Positions 16,080-24,607 of a stretch of DNA of 64,000 nucleotides are shown here, piece after piece. The notes beneath the pieces are model-generated. The model saw only the letters and a program-made list of their open reading frames with translations, ran no database searches and was not told the DNA's origin. A program made the position numbers and the translations under genes. The DNA is from an uncultured bacterium (lineage in GTDB: Bacteria; Bacillota_I; Bacilli_A; RFN20; CAG-826), in assembly GCA_949291375.1 (NCBI GenBank), contig CASEVI010000001.1, forward strand, positions 194,980 through 258,979, written 5' to 3'. Every line of letters begins with the position of its first letter. Positions within the stretch are counted from its first letter, which is position 1.

Positions 16080-17309
16080 ATGAAAAAACTTTTTAAATTA
16101 ATGAGTTTAACTTTATTAACCGCTTTGATTTCTTCTTGTAACCTTTTTAAACCATATGAAGTAATTTATGAAACAAAAATGAGAAATTATAAAAGTAATG
16201 AAATAAATTATGATGATTTTATTTCCCTTTCTTTAATTAATTTTTCTTCTTTACTTTATGAAGATTCGTCTATTGCTTTAAAAGGTAAAGAAAGTAAAGA
16301 AAAAAATATTTTATTTTCGCCTTTTTCTTCATTTTTAAATTTTTTAACTATAGAAGTTACTTCAAGCGATGAAATTTTAAAATCTTATAATATTAATAAA
16401 GAAAATGGTGAAGAGATGTTTAAAAATCTTAATAAATTTAAAAATGTTAATTTTTCAAATAATGAAAATAGTGTTTTTAAATTTACAAACCTAATTGCAG
16501 GATTAAATATCGGCTTTGATAAAAATTCTTTAAAAAAATATAGTAAAGATTTTTCTTTTTCTTCATATTTTGCTAAAGATAAAGAAAGTTTAGAAGAAGC
16601 TATAAGTGATAAATTAAGCACTGATTTAGAAACTAAAATAAATTATGAATATAAACTTAATTATGATTCTTCTTTAAATTATGTTTCCGGATTAAAAATT
16701 AAAGAAAAGAGAGAGTTTTCTACTACAAGACATGTTTTTAAAGATATAAATGGAAATGGAAATGAAACAAGATTTGGTGTTATTCCTACAAAATATCATA
16801 TTGATAAAGTAAATGAAGTTTTAAGTTTTAAAGGTGAAACAACTAATTTTGATATGATTTTTGTTATAAATTCAAATGAAGATAAAACAATCGATGATCT
16901 TCCTTTAGAAGAATATTTTTCTAATTATCGAAGAACATATTCTCTTTATACTGATGAAAATGGAAATTCTAAAAATATCAATATTGCTTTCCCATTTTTT
17001 ACCTACACTTCATCAAATTCAATTTCTAATTATGAAGAAGTAGCAAAATCAAGAGAAATATATGGAAGCTATGTAGGAAATAAAGTAACTGAAGGATCAA
17101 TTTCTTATACTCTTGAAGGATTTTTACAAGATAATTATTTTGAAATAAATGAAGATGGTTTTGAAGGAGTAAGCATTTCAACTGGTGGAGCTCCTGGTGC
17201 AGGAGCTCCAGATTTACCTGATATTTATTTAGATAAACCATTTTATTTATTTATAACTTTAAAAAATGATATTCCTATTTTTGCAATGAGAGTAAATACA
17301 TTAAATTAA
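16080..17309 (+). CDS. Serpin-family lipoprotein
   Basis: 409 aa surface lipoprotein (ISSC, Cys20), start preceded by CGGAG. Serpin landmarks occur in order: NILFSPFSSFLNFLTI (helix B, SPxS), FPFFTYTSSNSISNYEEV (the PxFx...L segment), the hinge NEDGFEGVSIS, and the closing strand DKPFYLFITLKNDIPIFAMRV. Glu358 to Pro387 (start of PF) is 29 residues, against 27 in alpha-1-antitrypsin, so the reactive loop is full length. The loop is Gly/Ala/Pro-rich (TGGAPGAGAPDLPD). The hinge residue P14 is Phe361 where inhibitory serpins have a small residue, and the Ala-rich P12-P9 stretch is absent, so inhibition is uncertain. It follows the sigma/anti-sigma pair in the same direction. Confidence 0.82.
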   Translation: MKKLFKLMSLTLLTALISSCNLFKPYEVIYETKMRNYKSNEINYDDFISLSLINFSSLLYEDSSIALKGKESKEKNILFSPFSSFLNFLTIEVTSSDEILKSYNINKENGEEMFKNLNKFKNVNFSNNENSVFKFTNLIAGLNIGFDKNSLKKYSKDFSFSSYFAKDKESLEEAISDKLSTDLETKINYEYKLNYDSSLNYVSGLKIKEKREFSTTRHVFKDINGNGNETRFGVIPTKYHIDKVNEVLSFKGETTNFDMIFVINSNEDKTIDDLPLEEYFSNYRRTYSLYTDENGNSKNINIAFPFFTYTSSNSISNYEEVAKSREIYGSYVGNKVTEGSISYTLEGFLQDNYFEINEDGFEGVSISTGGAPGAGAPDLPDIYLDKPFYLFITLKNDIPIFAMRVNTLN

Positions 17310-17327
17310 TTTAGTGATTTATTTTAG

Positions 17328-18599
17328 TTATCTTCTATGTCCGCCAATTTGATTATGTCTTTCTTTAATAGTAGAGTCTTCTTTTTTACTATCTAGTTTT
17401 AATAATTTATTTTTACCATATTTTTCTTGAATTAAATCGATATAATCATAAAGTCTTTCATCTTTATCTAGCTCATTATAATCTTTAAATAGGTCTAGTT
17501 GATCAAAAGAAGGAGAAGAAAGATGAGAAAAAGATATTCCGAGTCTTCTAATTGGTTTATCTAAAGTATATTTATTAAATAAATATTTAATTCCTTCATA
17601 AATTTCTTTGTTGTTATTAGTTGGATAAGAAAGCGATAATTCATGAGAATAACCTACATCGTCGCTAGTTAAAGAATAGCCAACAGCTAAATGAATAACG
17701 CTAGTTTTTTTACCTATTTCTCTAAGACGAAAACATAAATCATCATTCATCTCTTTTAAAACAAGTAATGCTCCTTTTTTAGTATAATCTTTCATTAAAA
17801 CTTGGCCATTAGAAATAGCTTTATTAACTGGAATATATTTTTCTCTTATATTAGTTTCATCAATTCCATTTGCGTGATTATATAATTCTTCACCTAAAAC
17901 TCCAAAAAGTTTTATTAATTTTTCTTTTGGATATGTTGCTAAATCTTTAACTGAATAAATTCCAATTCTATTTAATCTTGTTAAATAACCATTTGAAATA
18001 CCCCAAATCTTATTTAAAGGTTTTATAGGCCATAATTTTTCTTTTATTTCACTACTATAAATTTGTCCTATAAAATTAGGGTCTTTTTTACCATAAATAT
18101 CATCAGCTACTTTAGCTAAAAACATATTTGAACCAAGTCCACAAGTAGCAGTTAATCCAGTTTGATCTTTAATTCTTTTTAATATTCTTCTAGCAAGTTC
18201 ATAAGGAGAACATTTATATAATTTTAAATATGGAGTTAAATCTAAAAAAGATTCGTCTATTGAATAAGTATGAACATCATCTAAACCAACAAAATCTAAA
18301 AATATAGAGACTATTTCTGCACTTTTTTTAACATATAATTCCATTCTTGGAGTTGCATAAATCATATTTTTTATATCTTTAGGTAAATCTTTTCTTCGAC
18401 AAACACTTGGAACACCTAAACTTTTTAAATATGGAGTTACTGAAAGAACGATACTAGCTTCTTTTCTAGATAAATCTGTTACTGCAAGAGGAGTAAAAAA
18501 TGGATCTAATCCTCTTTCAACGCATTCAACAGAAGAATAAAAAGACTTCATATCGATTACAGCAATTACTTTATTTTTTAAAGTTAAATTTTCTTCCAT
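17328..18599 (-). CDS. Y-family DNA polymerase (UvrX/UmuC-like)
   Basis: 423 aa translesion polymerase. Palm motifs: Asp16 in VIDMKSFYSSVEC (metal ligand, with Phe20-Tyr21 at the steric gate) and TYSIDESFLDL. A helix-hairpin-helix thumb (NRIGIYSVKDLATY) and little-finger domain follow. IDMKSFYSSVE resembles the B. subtilis UvrX/YqjW group more than DinB. It is transcribed divergently from the two-component genes across a 237-bp region that holds a large inverted repeat. A TATAAT lies 10 bases before the ATG with no ribosome site. Confidence 0.88.
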   Translation of the reverse strand: MEENLTLKNKVIAVIDMKSFYSSVECVERGLDPFFTPLAVTDLSRKEASIVLSVTPYLKSLGVPSVCRRKDLPKDIKNMIYATPRMELYVKKSAEIVSIFLDFVGLDDVHTYSIDESFLDLTPYLKLYKCSPYELARRILKRIKDQTGLTATCGLGSNMFLAKVADDIYGKKDPNFIGQIYSSEIKEKLWPIKPLNKIWGISNGYLTRLNRIGIYSVKDLATYPKEKLIKLFGVLGEELYNHANGIDETNIREKYIPVNKAISNGQVLMKDYTKKGALLVLKEMNDDLCFRLREIGKKTSVIHLAVGYSLTSDDVGYSHELSLSYPTNNNKEIYEGIKYLFNKYTLDKPIRRLGISFSHLSSPSFDQLDLFKDYNELDKDERLYDYIDLIQEKYGKNKLLKLDSKKEDSTIKERHNQIGGHRR

Positions 18600-18609
18600 A
18601 GGTAAGAAA

Positions 18610-18615
18610 ATTATA
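18610..18615 (-). promoter_or_regulatory. -10 box of the Y-family polymerase gene
   Basis: TATAAT on the minus strand, separated from the ATG (18599) by 10 bases with no Shine-Dalgarno sequence, so the mRNA should have almost no leader. No convincing -35 was found at the usual distance. Confidence 0.5.
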
Positions 18616-18644
18616 TCTATTTATATAATAGATAAGAAGGAAAA

Positions 18645-18713
18645 TTTATTGCGTATTTTTAAATTTTAAAAATGCAATTTTTGCATATTAAGATTTCAAA
18701 AATACGCAATAAA
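18645..18713. repeat. Nested inverted repeat in a divergent promoter region
   Basis: A perfect 16-bp outer stem TTTATTGCGTATTTTT (18645-18660) / AAAAATACGCAATAAA (18698-18713) encloses an inner hairpin ATGCAA-TTT-TTGCAT (18672-18686). It lies between divergent genes, so termination is not its job. Operator or cruciform is more likely. Confidence 0.6.
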
Positions 18714-18836
18714 AAATCAAACTTTTAATAAAGGACAAAAATAATTTATTAAAATTTATAAATTAGAAGATTAAAATTTTAAATAATTACAATTTTTGTT
18801 TAAAAATATGTAAAATTAAATACAAGGTAATAATTT

Positions 18837-19508
18837 ATGGATGATTATTTAATTTATTCAGTAGAAGATGATAAAGAAATTTCAGATTTAATTAATATTG
18901 CATTAACTAAATCTGGCTTTAATGTTAAATCATTTGAAACTGGGGAACTTTTTTTAGAAGAGTTTAGTAAAACTAAACCTAATTTAGTTTTACTTGATTT
19001 AATGCTTCCACATATTCAAGGTGATGAAGTTTTAAAAGAAATTAGAAAATTTTCTTCTTCAATTCCAGTAATTATAATAAGTGCTAAATCATTGATTGAA
19101 GATAAAGTTAATGGATTAAATAATGGAGCGGACGATTATATTGTTAAACCTTTTAATATTAAAGAATTAATTTCAAGAGTAAATGTTAACTACCGTAAAT
19201 ATTTAGAAACCAAATTTATTATTAAAATTGATCATTATTCTTTAGATGAAAAAAATGAAACTTTATATAATTTTGATGAAAAAGTAGATTTAACTAAAAA
19301 TGAATATAAAATAATTGAATATTTATTTAAAAATCGAGGAAAAATAGTTTCTAGAGAAGAATTATTTAAAGTTATTTGGAAAAAAGAAGATAAAAATAAT
19401 TTTTCTAGAACAATTGATATGCATATTAAATCAATAAGAGAAAAAATAAATGATACTGATAAAAATTTTATTGTTTCTATTTATGGAAATGGATATAAAA
19501 TAGAATAA
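18837..19508 (+). CDS. OmpR/PhoB-family response regulator
   Basis: 223 aa. Receiver domain with acidic pair Glu10/Asp11, phosphoacceptor Asp54 (LVLLDLMLP), the conserved Ser in IIISAKS and Lys in YIVKPF. The C-terminal winged helix (about 125-223) has LTKNEYKIIEYL and the recognition region RTIDMHIKSIREKI, ending in GNGYKIE. AAGG lies 9 bases before the ATG. Its stop overlaps the kinase start (TAATG), so the pair is translationally coupled. Confidence 0.92.
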   Translation: MDDYLIYSVEDDKEISDLINIALTKSGFNVKSFETGELFLEEFSKTKPNLVLLDLMLPHIQGDEVLKEIRKFSSSIPVIIISAKSLIEDKVNGLNNGADDYIVKPFNIKELISRVNVNYRKYLETKFIIKIDHYSLDEKNETLYNFDEKVDLTKNEYKIIEYLFKNRGKIVSREELFKVIWKKEDKNNFSRTIDMHIKSIREKINDTDKNFIVSIYGNGYKIE

Positions 19509-21175
19509 TGATTAAATTTAAAAGAATTGTTTTACCTCTTTTAATAGGATTATTAATAACTATCACTTCTTTAGTTAGTTTATTAATACCTTTTTATTAT
19601 GAAGAAAATAGATTAAAAGCTAGTGCTTTTAATCTAAATGAAAATATATCTTTAAATATAAATGAAGATAATTATTCTTCTTATATTTCTTTTATAACAA
19701 ATAATTTTAAAAACTATGAATTAATGGTATTTTCTTTAAATGATAATACTTTTTCTACATCTTTAAAAAATGAATATAGCAAAGAAGATTTGTTATCATT
19801 TTCATTTAAAGAAAATAAAATAATTACTATTTATGATTCAAATATATTAAATTATGAAGGTTTTGGTTATATTTCTTTAAATAAGAATACTAATTTATAT
19901 TTACTAACTATTGTAAGTATATCTGATACTTATTTAATTTTAAAAACACTAGTAATACTTATTCCTGTCTTTATTTTGATTATTACTTTAACTTCATGGA
20001 TATTAATTTATAAAAAATATAAAAAAGAAACATTATACTTAAAACATCAAGTTAGAAAACTTAGACAAATCGCTAAAATTGATACAATGGTTGAATATGA
20101 TAATGATGTTGAAAATTTAGCAAACATTTTAAAAGATACTAGAAGAAAGCTTGATATTGAACTTCAAAATAATTATTTAAGTGAGAAAAAGTTAGATTTT
20201 TTGCTTGATTCAATTGATCAAGGGATTTTAGTTATTAATATGTTTAATGAAATTATTTTATCAAATCAAAAAGCGCGTGATATTTTAAATTTTGATAAAG
20301 GTTTACATCGATTTTCAGAAAATGATTTACCTAAAGAATTATATTTAAATATAAAGATTTCTTTATCAACCAACAGAAAAATGGTTTTAAATAAAGAAAT
20401 AAATGGAAGAGTTTATGAATTTAATACAAATTCAATTAATTCATCTTTTGAAGAAAATCAAAATAATAAATCAGTATCTATTTTAATTATTGATATTACT
20501 GATAAATATAATTCTGAAAAAATGAAAAGAGATTTCTTTGCTAATGCTGCTCATGAATTAAAATCACCTTTAACATCAATTTTAGGATTCCAAGAATTAA
20601 TTAAAGATGGTCTTTTATCTAGTAAAGAAGAAATTGCAAATGCTAATGAAAGAACAATTAAAGAAGGAGAAAGAATGAATAAGCTTATTGTTGAAATGCT
20701 TGAACTTTCTTCTTTAGAAAATAACAATTTAAGACCTATAGAAAAAATTGATGTATGTGAAGAGATTAATAAAATTCTTTCAATGCTGGATAATCAAATT
20801 AAAGAAAAAGAAATTACAATAGTTAAACATTATGAAAAATGTATTATAAAAATGAATCCAGATGATTTTTATAATCTTTTTAAAAACTTAATTGAAAATA
20901 GTATTCGTTATAATTTACCACGTGGAAAGATTTTTATTACTATTAATAATAAAAATCATCTTATTTCTGTTAAAGATAGCGGCATTGGAATATCTAAAGA
21001 AAATCAACAAAGAATATTTGAAAGATTTTTTAGAGTTGATAAAGCTAGAAGTAGACAAAATGGTGGCACTGGTTTAGGTTTATCTATTGTTAAATATATC
21101 TGCTCTTATTATGATTTTGAAATTAAAGTTAATTCTGAACTTGGAAAGGGTGCAGAATTTATAATAAAATTCTAA
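19508..21175 (+). CDS. Sensor histidine kinase, PhoR/WalK-like
   Basis: 555 aa. Membrane helices at about 7-29 and 143-166 flank an external sensor domain of about 110 residues. A linker helix and a PAS-like segment (about 225-325) precede the HisKA domain with phosphoacceptor His349 (ANAAHELKSPLTSI). The ATPase domain has the N box NLIENSIRYN, G1 DSGIGI, F box RFFRVD and G2 GTGLGLSIV. Layout and partner resemble PhoP-PhoR. The signal is unknown; no phosphate genes are adjacent in the window. Confidence 0.92.
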   Translation: MIKFKRIVLPLLIGLLITITSLVSLLIPFYYEENRLKASAFNLNENISLNINEDNYSSYISFITNNFKNYELMVFSLNDNTFSTSLKNEYSKEDLLSFSFKENKIITIYDSNILNYEGFGYISLNKNTNLYLLTIVSISDTYLILKTLVILIPVFILIITLTSWILIYKKYKKETLYLKHQVRKLRQIAKIDTMVEYDNDVENLANILKDTRRKLDIELQNNYLSEKKLDFLLDSIDQGILVINMFNEIILSNQKARDILNFDKGLHRFSENDLPKELYLNIKISLSTNRKMVLNKEINGRVYEFNTNSINSSFEENQNNKSVSILIIDITDKYNSEKMKRDFFANAAHELKSPLTSILGFQELIKDGLLSSKEEIANANERTIKEGERMNKLIVEMLELSSLENNNLRPIEKIDVCEEINKILSMLDNQIKEKEITIVKHYEKCIIKMNPDDFYNLFKNLIENSIRYNLPRGKIFITINNKNHLISVKDSGIGISKENQQRIFERFFRVDKARSRQNGGTGLGLSIVKYICSYYDFEIKVNSELGKGAEFIIKF

Positions 21176-21188
21176 TTTTTCTTTACAA

Positions 21189-21263
21189 TTTACAATTATA
21201 AATTTTATTGATATTTATCGAATTTTTATTCATTTTTAAAAATTGAAAATTTATAATTGTAAA
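21189..21263. repeat. 18-bp perfect inverted repeat upstream of the importer promoter
   Basis: TTTACAATTATAAATTTT (21189-21206) and its exact reverse complement (21246-21263) are separated by 39 bases. It begins 14 bases after the kinase stop and ends 10 bases before a -35 box. It may act as a weak bidirectional terminator, operator pair or DNA-bending element; all stems are AT only. Confidence 0.55.
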
Positions 21264-21272
21264 AATTTAGTC

Positions 21273-21300
21273 TTGAAATGTAAGCGCTTCCATTTATAAT
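21273..21300 (+). promoter_or_regulatory. Promoter with cre/LacI operator in the spacer
   Basis: TTGAAA (21273-21278), 16-base spacer, TATAAT (21295-21300). The spacer begins with TGTAAGCGCTTCCA (21279-21292), which fits the catabolite-responsive element consensus TGWAANCGNTNWCA closely. A protein bound there would block RNA polymerase. It drives the binding-protein gene at 21341. Confidence 0.85.
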
Positions 21301-21340
21301 TAAGGTATCAAAAAATTTCTATCAGGAGGAATAATTTATA

Positions 21341-22702
21341 ATGAAAAAAGTTAGAAATTTGTTTACTGTTAGTGCTGCTTTACTCTGTGCATGTGCTATG
21401 ACAGGTTGTGGCAATACCGGTACTTCAGAAATTAAAGAAACCAATCAAAACATAATTCAAGAAGCTCAAAATATGAGCAGAGATGAATTAATGAAAAAAG
21501 CTGCAGAAGAAATCGGTGGGGGAACATTAAAATTCATCGGTACATCTTCAAGATTTAAAAATGCTATCGATGCATTCAAAGCTGAATTATCCAAATATAA
21601 TTCTGCATGTTCAAATATGACAATTACAACTGATACAGCAGTTGATGGTGAAATTTATTTAACACTTTGTGGAGAAATTGAAGCAGGTGTTACCGATGGA
21701 TATGATGCTGCATTAGTCCAAGATGGTTATCAATTACAAAATTTAGGTATTAACACTGGTTATTTCTTAAATTATGTTCCAAAAGAATGGAATGATGACC
21801 CTGAAACTAATAAATCATTAAACGCTAATCCATTCTCATTACAATACAATATGAAAACATGGATGGTTAATAATGGTGGAAGTGGTGCTGATGTTGTTTT
21901 AGATAACGTTTGGGATGTTACAGTTGATGGAGCAAGAATTCACACAATGTCTCCAGATAATGAAAACGTTAATAGAGACTGGTTAATTATGTTAACTGGA
22001 GAAGAATGGTGCTCAGTTTTAGAAGAAGCATTTAATGATTCAACTAACGATAATAAAGATTTAGATTTAACTCCATATGAAAAATATGGCGACCAAAAAT
22101 ATGCTTATGCATTTATTGAAGGATTCCTTAAAAATGCAATTTTCTATGCTGATGATGGTGCTGCTAGAGATGCCTTTATGAAAGATCAAGGCGGATTTGG
22201 GTGGATCGTCTATTCAAAAATCGCTTCAATTCAAGAAACAGCAGCTATTACAAAGAAAGACATTACTATCGCAGCTTTAGGTAAAGATGCTAGTGATGGA
22301 GCAACTCAAGGCGCTTCACTTGTTAAAGGATTTGGTGGATTTATGTATAAACATTATCTCCAAATTATGCCTTATGCAGCTCATCCTTGGACAGCATGTG
22401 CATTTATTAACTTCTTAAGTACAACAAAAGAAGGTTATAGTGCTTGGGCAGTTGATATTGGTGATTATCCTTCAATGCCTTCAATTAATGTTGATAGAAC
22501 TAAATATGGACATGGAACACTTGCTGATGATTACACTTGGACACAAGATGATAATGGTGAAAATGTCTTCTCATGTTTAAATGACCCTGCATCAAGTTGG
22601 TGGGAAGATGAAGCAAATGTTGTTATTGAAGATCCAGCATTTATTGTTACTGAATATAATGATGTTAACAATTTCATTAAAAACGTTATTGCTAATAAAT
22701 AA
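21341..22702 (+). CDS. ABC importer solute-binding lipoprotein (Fe3+/hexose-phosphate AfuA-like class)
   Basis: 453 aa, AGGAGG before the start. Lipobox MTGC, Cys23. The mature protein has the periplasmic-binding type 2 appearance, and the partner is a fused double permease of the FbpB/AfuB kind, which defines the class. That class includes iron, spermidine and, for Actinobacillus AfuABC, hexose-phosphate importers. The cre-controlled promoter and the downstream phosphoglucomutase and mannose-6-phosphate isomerase argue for a carbohydrate or sugar phosphate rather than iron (inference). Confidence 0.75.
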   Translation: MKKVRNLFTVSAALLCACAMTGCGNTGTSEIKETNQNIIQEAQNMSRDELMKKAAEEIGGGTLKFIGTSSRFKNAIDAFKAELSKYNSACSNMTITTDTAVDGEIYLTLCGEIEAGVTDGYDAALVQDGYQLQNLGINTGYFLNYVPKEWNDDPETNKSLNANPFSLQYNMKTWMVNNGGSGADVVLDNVWDVTVDGARIHTMSPDNENVNRDWLIMLTGEEWCSVLEEAFNDSTNDNKDLDLTPYEKYGDQKYAYAFIEGFLKNAIFYADDGAARDAFMKDQGGFGWIVYSKIASIQETAAITKKDITIAALGKDASDGATQGASLVKGFGGFMYKHYLQIMPYAAHPWTACAFINFLSTTKEGYSAWAVDIGDYPSMPSINVDRTKYGHGTLADDYTWTQDDNGENVFSCLNDPASSWWEDEANVVIEDPAFIVTEYNDVNNFIKNVIANK

Positions 22703-22722
22703 TTAATAATTTCGTTTATTTA

Positions 22723-22758
22723 ATATCTAGTTAGGCCAATATTGGCCTAACTAGATAT
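22723..22758. repeat. 36-base perfect palindrome between binding protein and permease genes
   Basis: ATATCTAGTTAGGCCAAT is followed directly by its exact reverse complement. The transcript would fold into a strong stem with GGCC core 20 bases after the binding-protein stop. There is no T run, so partial termination or 3'-end protection of the receptor mRNA is likelier than full termination. Confidence 0.75.
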
Positions 22759-22778
22759 ATTTATTAAGGAGCAACAAA

Positions 22779-24605
22779 ATGGAAAATACACTTAATCTAA
22801 ACTCCTTCAAATTAAAAGTTAAAAAAGATGTTAATAAAGGATTAACTTTCTTTGGTGTACCAGCTAATTCTATATTAGTAATCTTTGGAATTATGTTACT
22901 TATTCTTAACCTAATTCCAATGATTTATGTTTTAATAGATGCTTTTACAATTCATTTAATGGAAGTTGGAGCTAGTGGTCTTCCTTTAGGAAGTTTCACT
23001 TTTTATCATTGGAAAGAACTTTTTGCATCTGAAACTAGTTTAGGATATTTTTATAAACCATTAGGAAATTCATTACTTGTTTCAGTTTTAGCATGTGTTT
23101 TCGCTGTTCTTTTTGGTGGAGTAGTTGCATTTTTAGTTACTAGAACTAATATGCCTTTTAAAAAATTTATTTCTAATGTTTTTATTTTCCCATATATCAT
23201 GCCTCAATGGACTTTAGCACTTTTCTGGAAAAACTTCTTTATTTCCACAAATTGTACTGCTGGATATGTGGGAGAACTTCAAGCTTTAACTGGTTTTGCC
23301 TCTCCCGAATGGCTAGTTTATGGTCCTTTTTCTATTTCATTAGTTTTAGGATTACATTACGCACCATTTGCTTATATTTTAATTGGTGGAATTTTAAGAA
23401 ATATGGATGCAAACCTAGAAGAAGCTGCAACAATTTTAAATATTCCACGTTACAAAATTTTTACTAGAATTACAGTACCGATTGTAAAACCAGCTATTTT
23501 ATCGACTATTTTATTAGTTTTTTCTTCAGCAATGTCTTCTTATCCAGTTGCAGTTACATTAGGTAAACCAATTAATTTTGAAGTTTTAGCTACTGAATTA
23601 CAAGTCATGCTACAAGCTGGAAAATTCTCTTCTCAAGCTGGTATGGGCGCAATTATTTCAATAATTCTTATTGTAATTGGTGTTCTTATTTTAATGATTA
23701 ATCAATTCTCAACAGGAAGTAGAAAACAATATACAACAGTTAGTGGAAAATCTGGACAAGTTACTAAAAATAATCTTGGAAAGGTTGGAAAATGGGTCGT
23801 TGCAATAATTCTTTCAATCTTAGTTTTATTCTTCTGTATTGGCCCAATGGTTTCATTTATTTTTGAATCGTTATTACCAAATAGCGGTGATTATTCTATT
23901 GGATTTACTACTAAGTGGTGGACTTCTAAGGAAGTTTTAAGAAACGGATATAAAGGTATTTTCTATACTCCTCAAATTTGGGAAGCTTTAGGAGGATCAA
24001 TTGTTCTTTCATTAGTTTGTTCTTTATTAGCTGGAACTTTTGGATTGTTGATTGGTTATGCTGTATCTAAAAAGAGAAAATCAAAGATGGCTCAAGGAGT
24101 TAATGCTTTAGCATTCTTACCTTATTTATTACCATCAATTTCAATTTCAGCTATCTTCTTTATGGTTTCTTTAAATATTTCATGGCTATATGCAACTCCA
24201 TTCTTACTTTGTGTAATTGTCGGAGCTTATAAATATATTCCATTTGCTAGTAGAAGTAGTTTAAATGCAATGCTTCAACTTAGTGGAGAAATCGAAGAAG
24301 CCGCAATGATTCAAAATATTCCTTGGTGGAAACGTATGGTTAGAATTGTATTCCCAATTCAAAAATCAAGTTTCTTAAGTGGATATTTATTACCATTTAT
24401 TAGTTGCATGAGAGAACTTTCATTGTTCGTATTTATCGCTCCTACTGGAATGATTCTTACAACATTAATGTTCCAACTCGAAGAAACTGGTCTTCCAGCA
24501 TTAGAAAATGGTGCAAACTTAATTCTTGTTATTGTTATCTTACTCTTTAACTGGCTTATTAATAAAGTTACTGGAGCAAGTTTAGATAAAGGTATAGGAG
24601 GTTAA
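22779..24605 (+). CDS. Fused double-domain ABC permease (AfuB/FbpB type)
   Basis: 608 aa with about 12 membrane helices in two homologous halves. Each half has its own EAA loop: EEAATILNIPRYKIFTRI (about 210-227) and EEAAMIQNIPWWKRMVRI (about 507-524). One polypeptide therefore supplies both membrane halves of the importer. Start preceded by AAGGAG. The ATPase gene begins 2 bases after the stop. Confidence 0.88.
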   Translation: MENTLNLNSFKLKVKKDVNKGLTFFGVPANSILVIFGIMLLILNLIPMIYVLIDAFTIHLMEVGASGLPLGSFTFYHWKELFASETSLGYFYKPLGNSLLVSVLACVFAVLFGGVVAFLVTRTNMPFKKFISNVFIFPYIMPQWTLALFWKNFFISTNCTAGYVGELQALTGFASPEWLVYGPFSISLVLGLHYAPFAYILIGGILRNMDANLEEAATILNIPRYKIFTRITVPIVKPAILSTILLVFSSAMSSYPVAVTLGKPINFEVLATELQVMLQAGKFSSQAGMGAIISIILIVIGVLILMINQFSTGSRKQYTTVSGKSGQVTKNNLGKVGKWVVAIILSILVLFFCIGPMVSFIFESLLPNSGDYSIGFTTKWWTSKEVLRNGYKGIFYTPQIWEALGGSIVLSLVCSLLAGTFGLLIGYAVSKKRKSKMAQGVNALAFLPYLLPSISISAIFFMVSLNISWLYATPFLLCVIVGAYKYIPFASRSSLNAMLQLSGEIEEAAMIQNIPWWKRMVRIVFPIQKSSFLSGYLLPFISCMRELSLFVFIAPTGMILTTLMFQLEETGLPALENGANLILVIVILLFNWLINKVTGASLDKGIGG

Positions 24606-24607
24606 TT

